From positions 310,001 through 374,000 of the forward strand of contig OU452200.1 in the NCBI GenBank assembly GCA_911728435.2: a DNA stretch of 64,000 nt, given 5' to 3'. Shown in pieces: positions 58,838 to 64,000 of the stretch (positions within the stretch are counted from its first letter, which is position 1; each line of letters starts with the position of its first letter). The notes below the pieces were generated by a model, which had not been told where the DNA came from, searched no databases, and saw only the letters and a list, made by a program, of their open reading frames with translations. Both the position numbers and the translations under genes were made by a program. Source of the DNA: Apoderus coryli. Its lineage: Eukaryota; Arthropoda; Insecta; Coleoptera; Attelabidae.

Positions 58838-59248
58838 TCAATTATAAAACCTATCTGAATTGTTGTGAAGCCGACTCTGACAGATATTCCCACTACGAGA
58901 AACGTCATTTGCGAAAACAGACGCTGTTGCGAAATCTCCTAAATTTAATAAGATTTGGAAAAAAATGTTTCGTTCATATTGCTGAAAACTAAATACAGTA
59001 TGCAATTTTACCGATAACATTTAATTATTTGATTTTGTCAAGCAGTTTCGTATGACGCAACATATGGATTTATTTATAAAACAGTTATGTCGCATAAATT
59101 CTGTAAGGCGAACGACAAAATAGTTTTCAATGTGGCAGCTCTGTATTGAAAATAAGTTACTGAGGAGCATGCGTAGTTCGTGAAAACTCTGCATACCCGT
59201 TACACTTTTTGGTATTCGGCTGGATTTAATTAGCATTCTAGAGTACAT
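58838..59248 (-). other. Paired open frames, unassigned
   Basis: Two frames (59021-59248 and 58838-59020) are contiguous in one reading frame, separated by a single stop, giving about 137 codons. The protein (MYSRMLIKSSRIPKSV... then MLSVKLHTVFSFQQYERN...) has no recognised motif. The length with one stop is suggestive of decayed coding sequence but could be chance. Confidence 0.2.
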
Positions 59249-59401
59249 ATATAATATAATATTTCTATGGGTCCAAATGAATTTCGTCAGAGAACAAGAT
59301 GTTCCAAGTTACTTCGTTAACAAACTGAATGGTGCAATTTCTACTATATTTATAACCACTCAAAATTTAGTATAATAACAAAAACTATGTAATGAAAATG
59401 C

Positions 59402-59449
59402 GTCTACTCCACAATAGATAGTTTCGAGAGTAGATACTCTCCTCATCAG
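59402..59449 (-). ncRNA. Hammerhead ribozyme core (Penelope-type)
   Basis: Read on the reverse strand: CTGATGA (59449-59443), a 6-bp stem GAGAGT/ACTCTC with an ATCT loop (59441-59426), GAAAC (59425-59421), then TTGTGGAGTAGAC (59414-59402). The conserved core bases match the hammerhead consensus exactly. The downstream block matches the one beside the degenerate motif at 7288-7358. I did not resolve stems I and III with confidence, so activity is not claimed. Penelope-like elements are known to carry such ribozymes. Confidence 0.65.
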
Positions 59450-60093
59450 TGGTATTAATGATGTGAATAGTAAGCTAATAAGACATGGATTCCCTCAAAA
59501 CTATTGTAACTAGGTTCAATTTTGTATTGCTAGTTTGTCTAGAACTATTAGATCAAGCAACATAAATAAAAACATTTCTTGTTGATTATGTTGTCTTATA
59601 CCTACCATATTATATATAAATTACAAGTTGCTACAGGTGCTTCTCAATGTCAAGCATACGGGCAAATGTACATGCATACAAGTCTACTCTTCGTGGAGGT
59701 AGGCAAGTCTCTCAACTATCTACTTAGCAAACTTCAGGGAAATTTGAAACATAATTAACATTTATAATTGCATTTTCCATAATACCTGCTGGTGCTTATA
59801 CCTGTAATATCTCGTAACCAGCTCGGAAATTTTCTCTAATTGTTTAATTTTCTTATAATTAAGAGCAATTATTGAAGTTATATTTACCTATAGACGAATT
59901 TTTGTTGAAAATTCAATTTTAAAAAGTATAATTAAGTACATATCGCTGTTTTTGTTTTAAATACTTGTTAGAATTTATTTTGAATTAATTTTTACTGCTG
60001 ACTTTATAGAGGTGAGTGTCAAAGTTCGATAATTTTTTAATTTTAAGAAACACCAGAAAATTAACTTTTCGTAGACACGGCATACAGGAATTC
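59450..60093. other. No gene seen
   Basis: AT-rich. It may include Penelope-like terminal sequence next to the ribozyme motif, but no coding sequence was recognised. Confidence 0.4.
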
Positions 60094-60143
60094 AATATTT
60101 GTTTTTGTTCTCTAATCCCGAAATATAAAAAGCAACCCTCGTA
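60094..60143 (-). mobile_element. Solo mariner terminus, reverse strand
   Basis: On the reverse strand TACGAGGGTTGCTTTTTATA then TTTCGGGATTAGAGAAC. It differs from 52279-52328 by one base over 50. No transposase is attached. Confidence 0.75.
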
Positions 60144-60369
60144 TCAATCTTATTTCAAACACTCCATTTTTTATTATGTCTGTACAGCCCTAACTTTCAC
60201 ACTTAATGATTTCTTGATGAGGATACTCATGTGTTACATTACTTTGACAATAAAAATTTTCAAAATCAATCAATGATCTCAAAGGTATTTATAAATATTT
60301 GTTAGCCCTTAAATTAGAATCGATCGAGGTAAAACTACTGTCATGGTATTTTTGCTCAAAAAAACCATT

Positions 60370-61212
60370 GAGTCCAACTTAGATATCAAAATAAATGGCC
60401 TTTCACAAATCAAGCTAAATATTTGGGTTTGATTTTTGATGTTAATTTAAGGTTTAAGGAGCACTGTAAAGGCGTAATTCAGAGATCGTATGTTCGAATG
60501 AAAATGCTTTATTCCAACAGAAATATTCTGATTTATAAAATGAGGAAAGGACTTTGTAAATCACTGAGTATACGGATATTTTTCTATTGCCATTTAGTAT
60601 ACCGTCCTTGCCTCGATTATCGCACTAAAAATACGTTGAAAATAGTTCAAAACACCATGCTGTCGATTTATAAATAATTTGCGAAAGTATGATCGTGTTT
60701 CTCAAAAAATCTTTGATCTTGGGTGGCTCAAAGGCTCAAACTACACAATATCGTAAAGCTGCATTATACCTTGTGTTCACATATCTTCATATCCAGTGTA
60801 CTTGCTTGAGAAATTGACTTTCAGACATACTAATGTTCACAACAGAAATGTACCAAATGTAAACCTGTTGACCATGCATTCCCTTGCATTATTTAAAAGA
60901 AGCTTTACATATCAAAATTTGTATAATTCATATTTCAATTCTTTTAAATAAAAGAAAACAAACAAAAACTTCCAAAGTCTTTTCTTTCTTTTCTTTTAGT
61001 TTAAGACCTTTAGTTTTAGGAAAACATTTGAATTTTAAAATTGAGTGATTTGGTTATCTTCTTTCTTTTTTTCTTAGTGTATCGCATCAATTTATTATTT
61101 CTTGTTTTGTTATATAATTTAGATATTTATTTGTAAAGTTATCTAGAAGGTTAAGTGTTAAAGAAAAGCCTATTAGTTAAACTTCGTCTTTTTGATGAAT
61201 TGAATTGAATTG
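60370..61212 (+). pseudogene. LINE C-terminal region and 3' end
   Basis: The forward frame QAKYLGLIFDVNLRFKEH (from 60410) begins at the FLG-like motif downstream of the RT palm. It continues through 60677 and, after a shift near 60680, resumes as YLLEKLTFRHTNVHNRNVPN...ALFKRSFTYQNLYNSYF to a stop near 60950. The 3' untranslated part ends in (GAATT)n at 61197-61210. The palm and YADD are lost by 5' truncation. Confidence 0.7.
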
Positions 61213-61229
61213 GGCGTATACAGTGCTCA

Positions 61230-61385
61230 TATGCATAGATCCATGATTGTGAAACTAAAATTTATGAAACTCAACTAGCATCTTCTAGAAGATCAGATCG
61301 TTATGCTAGAAATGCTTTTGTTGCCCCAATCCCTAAAGAAGTCGACCGATTAAAAAAAAATCAAAATATTTTCGCTATATAAATT
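61230..61385 (+). other. Possible coding scrap, unassigned
   Basis: A forward Met-less frame reads YETQLASSRRSDRYARNAFV, then APIPKEVDRLKKNQNIFAI, up to a stop. It looks like a C-terminal region of a retroelement protein, but I cannot place it. It directly precedes the next LINE. Confidence 0.3.
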
Positions 61386-61391
61386 CTAGGG

Positions 61392-62690
61392 GTGACAATC
61401 ATCCCTAAAAGAGGGTACGTACTATATACAAAGATTCCAATTTTGTCCAAAAATGGTCCCCTCGGAAACAAAATGTCCAGGCATTTCTCTGAAAACATAT
61501 ACTTGAAAAGGCCTCGGTTTCATTTTCATTGGGCCGTCGTTTATAAAATTCTCGATCCGGTCATATGTTCAGATATTAAGCTTTTGTCATCCGTTGAGGT
61601 TGATCACGCAGTAGGTTTTTACAAGTTATTGTTAATCAGGATCAGTATCAATAAGCCCAAACCTTTCCTATATACCTTTAGAGACTTTCGACATTTTAAC
61701 CAACATTCTTTTTATTCAGAACTCGTGCGAATGCCATTTCATAACATTTATTACTTACCGCATATTGAGGATAAGGTTCAGTTGTTTAATAATTACTTAA
61801 TACAAATATACGACAGACATGCTCCGATCAGAACAGTCCGCATATCTAAAAAAAAAGCACCTTGGGTTACTGATGAATTAAAACACTTTCAAAAGCTTAG
61901 ACAAAAAGCGCTAACCAAATATAAAAAAAATAAGACTGATGCGAACTGGTCGGCATACAAACTACTCAGGAATTTTGTAACATCCGAAACCAATACTCTA
62001 AAGAAAGAATTTCTTAAGAATAGTATTGAGAATGGAACTTCCCGGGACAACGGGAGGCTGTTACGTGACATGAGCATAACCAGAATAACCCCGATAACAT
62101 AAATAGTCATTTTGTTAACCTTTCACATGTCTCTTATGACGAGGATCTCTTTGATTTTTATGCTAATAATCGCAGACACAAAGCTGGCAGCTTTAAGTTT
62201 GAATTGGTTGCCTTGGATCAGGTAGAAATTACTCTTTCTAGAATCAGAACCAATGCTGTTGGTAGCGATCGTATCTCTGTAGAAATGTTAAAGAGAGCAT
62301 GTCCTTTCTTATTGCCGATTTTGACTAACTTGATTAATTCATGTATTGAATCGTCTGTATTTCCTGATGGATGGAAACTTGCTCATGTAATTCCAGTTCC
62401 TAAAAAACCTTGCCCAAAAGCGGTGGGGGATTTACGACCAATTAGTATTCTGCCTGCCATCTCCAAGATCGTCGAGCGTATCTTATTTGACCAGATAAAA
62501 GTGTATGTTGAAAATCATTGTCTTCTGCCTAGTACTCAGTCCGGTTTTCGATCTAACTATAGCTGTTGTACGGCCTTGCTTAAGATAACGGATGACATTT
62601 TTAGGCCGGTGGACAATGGATTATTCGAAGGCATTCGATCGAGAATAGAGACTGTTAGACAATAAAGTGTATTTATTTAATTTCGTTCGC
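61392..62690 (+). pseudogene. LINE endonuclease end and RT fingers, 3'-truncated
   Basis: The first frame (61392-62102) covers the end of the endonuclease region and the linker. It has LFNNYLIQIYDRHAPIRTV, KKAPWVTDELKHFQKLRQKA and LLRNFVTSETNTLKKEF. A shift near 62095 leads to FVNLSHVSYDEDLFDFYANN and the frame 62204-62665, with RTNAVGSDRISVEML, HVIPVPKKPCPKAVGDLRPI, TQSGFRSNYSCCTALLKITD. A last shift gives DYSKAFD, and the sequence then stops resembling RT near 62690. The linker and NAVGSD region resemble the LINE captured in the CACTG elements. Confidence 0.85.
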
Positions 62691-63099
62691 AACTCGGTTT
62701 CTTACTTTATGAAACCCCGATATAATATGCAAAGATCTGAATATAATATAAAAAACAATAAAATAGAAACAAAATACCAAAGTAAAATAGAGAATACTAT
62801 CATCAAGAATATTCTATTTGAGAATGATTTTCGCGCCAATATTCACATAAGAGAACCAACAGGAGCAGGCAGGAATGGTTTGTGGTATGCGCTTACCGAC
62901 CACGATGCCGTCGTCTGATGCAAATAATAAAAATGCAATATGCAATATAACATCCTCTCTATACGAACAGAGCTCTGGCTAGTTTTTCTGCACACAGTTA
63001 TTGAGTACAGTTTGGATACATTCCAAGAAGCCAGAGAAGGGCGAAAACTTCACAAATTCGAACGAAATAAATAATACTTTGATGGAATTACAAATTGGT
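62691..63099. other. No recognised gene
   Basis: An 83-codon forward frame (62667-62918) ends in ANIHIREPTGAGRNGLWYAL; no family was recognised. The remainder is AT-rich. Confidence 0.4.
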
Positions 63100-63445
63100 A
63101 GTTTTGAGAAACGTTTATTATAAGGAGAAAGGCTTAAGACAAATTTGTAGATAACTTGGTCAACTTCAAAAAACAGCTCGTGCTGTCAATTGTAATAAAA
63201 TATTAAACAAATTTGTAGGAACTGCAAAATCCGTATACAACATCGTTACTCTTGAGGAAACATGGATATAATCGTATTAGTGGGAAACCAAGATGGGTGT
63301 TCCAAGACGATTCCAATTCCACAAAAGTTCTTCGAGCACGAAGTACTTTCAAGATAATATCGCTTGTTCTTCGGGTCTACAGAACATTCCTTTAGAGGAT
63401 CGAAAACAGATAAGGTAAATGATAGATAGTAATTTGTTTTCCAAA
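63100..63445 (+). pseudogene. Mariner transposase middle fragment
   Basis: Forward frames read KTARAVNCNKILNKFVGTAK, then SVYNIVTLEETWI, where the usual TGDE first catalytic aspartate is changed. They continue FQDDSNSTKVLRARST, then FKIISL. The order matches the mariner at 37260-37849. The remaining catalytic regions are missing. Confidence 0.65.
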
Positions 63446-63632
63446 ATGTGTGGTCAGCGATTTTCATTAATACTCACCCGAGTGAATAATAACCATTATA
63501 TTCGAGATGATGATGAGATGAAGTATCATTATGCTTTTAGATTGAGGCATATAATCAGTATGACGGCCGAATCACTCGGGCTGATAACATGAGCAGGGAA
63601 TGTTGGACAATAATTAACGAAAAGCGAAATGG

Positions 63633-64000
63633 AAGTCCGCGGAAATTCTTCTAAACAAAATTGGAAATTATTACGAAATCTAAACATTTATGCAAGGGAA
63701 AATATCACAATACCGTCTTTTATTCATGATGTTGATAATATTAATGATTTTTTTGTGGCCACTTCTACCAACAATCCGGACCCAGGAACGATCAATTTTT
63801 ACTTAGGTAATAAAATTAGGCCTGATATTAACTTTGAATTTACAATGGTGGATCATGGGGAGATACTTGATGCATTGCTTGGGATTAAGTCAAATGCTGT
63901 AGGCAGTGACATGATCAGTATTGATATGCTAGTAGTAGTAGTTGTCCGTTTATAATGCCCTTTATACAGCATCTAGTTAATTACTATATAGAAACGAGGA
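63633..64000 (+). pseudogene. Third copy of the captured LINE fragment, cut by the window edge
   Basis: From AAGTCCGCGGAAATTCTTCT at 63633 to the last base, this is nearly identical to 5181 onward and to the reverse of about 21870. The frame 63629-63955 gives NWKLLRNLNIYARENITIPS ... NAVGSDMISIDML. The sequence left of 63633 is unrelated to the CACTG elements, so either this LINE copy lies outside them or this is a deleted element. The part beyond the window decides which. Confidence 0.8.

Overview
This window looks like AT-rich insect (or at least arthropod) nuclear DNA. It holds no complete host gene that I can recognise. The evidence for an insect is the mix of repeats: many 5'-truncated jockey-like LINEs, an RTE-like LINE, Tc1/mariner transposases, a TTAA-flanked piggyBac element, P-element/THAP-type fragments, a Penelope-like fragment, and a gypsy-like primer binding site matching the 3' end of a serine tRNA. 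The order cannot be fixed from sequence alone. A GGGTT-rich tract would fit a beetle but is weak evidence.

Layout. 1-1750: reverse-strand LINE. 2339-3635: dead Tc1/mariner element with TA flanks. 4358-6775: composite element with CACTG...CAGTG ends, a 65-bp tandem array and a captured LINE fragment. 7288-7358: hammerhead-ribozyme-like motif. 8250-8545: two mariner pieces joined head to head. 9735-10829 and 16669-17772: direct repeats carrying a P-type transposase C-terminus. 11204-12225: reverse LINE. 13610-14480: RTE-like LINE. 20330-22790: a Tc1/mariner transposase split by a second, inverted copy of the CACTG element (20569-22688). 22950-25340: further Tc1/mariner remnants and a G-rich tract. 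28490-29910: reverse LINE. 30424-31332: Tc1/mariner remnant. 32813-34144: forward LINE. 37260-38023: mariner. 38982-41053: two inverted LTR-end/primer-site copies around a reverse LINE. 41147-42572: piggyBac. 43263-45165: forward LINE. 46020-47665 and 48388-50160: an inverted pair of one young LINE family. 50.2-57.8 kb: small RT, Penelope, hAT-end and transposase scraps. 58101-58726: reverse-strand exons encoding a THAP zinc finger. 59402-59449: a canonical hammerhead core. 60370-62690: two LINE pieces. 63100-63445: mariner. 63633 to the end: a third copy of the captured LINE fragment.

How the parts relate. The window is a layered record of insertions, not an operon-like system. The best-dated event is the second CACTG element. 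Removing it together with one copy of a 2-bp TT duplication restores an uninterrupted reading frame in the surrounding transposase. This fixes the element's ends, its 2-bp target duplication and its age relative to its host. Nearly all coding sequence is broken. The exception is one LINE reverse-transcriptase frame of 389 codons (48693-49862).
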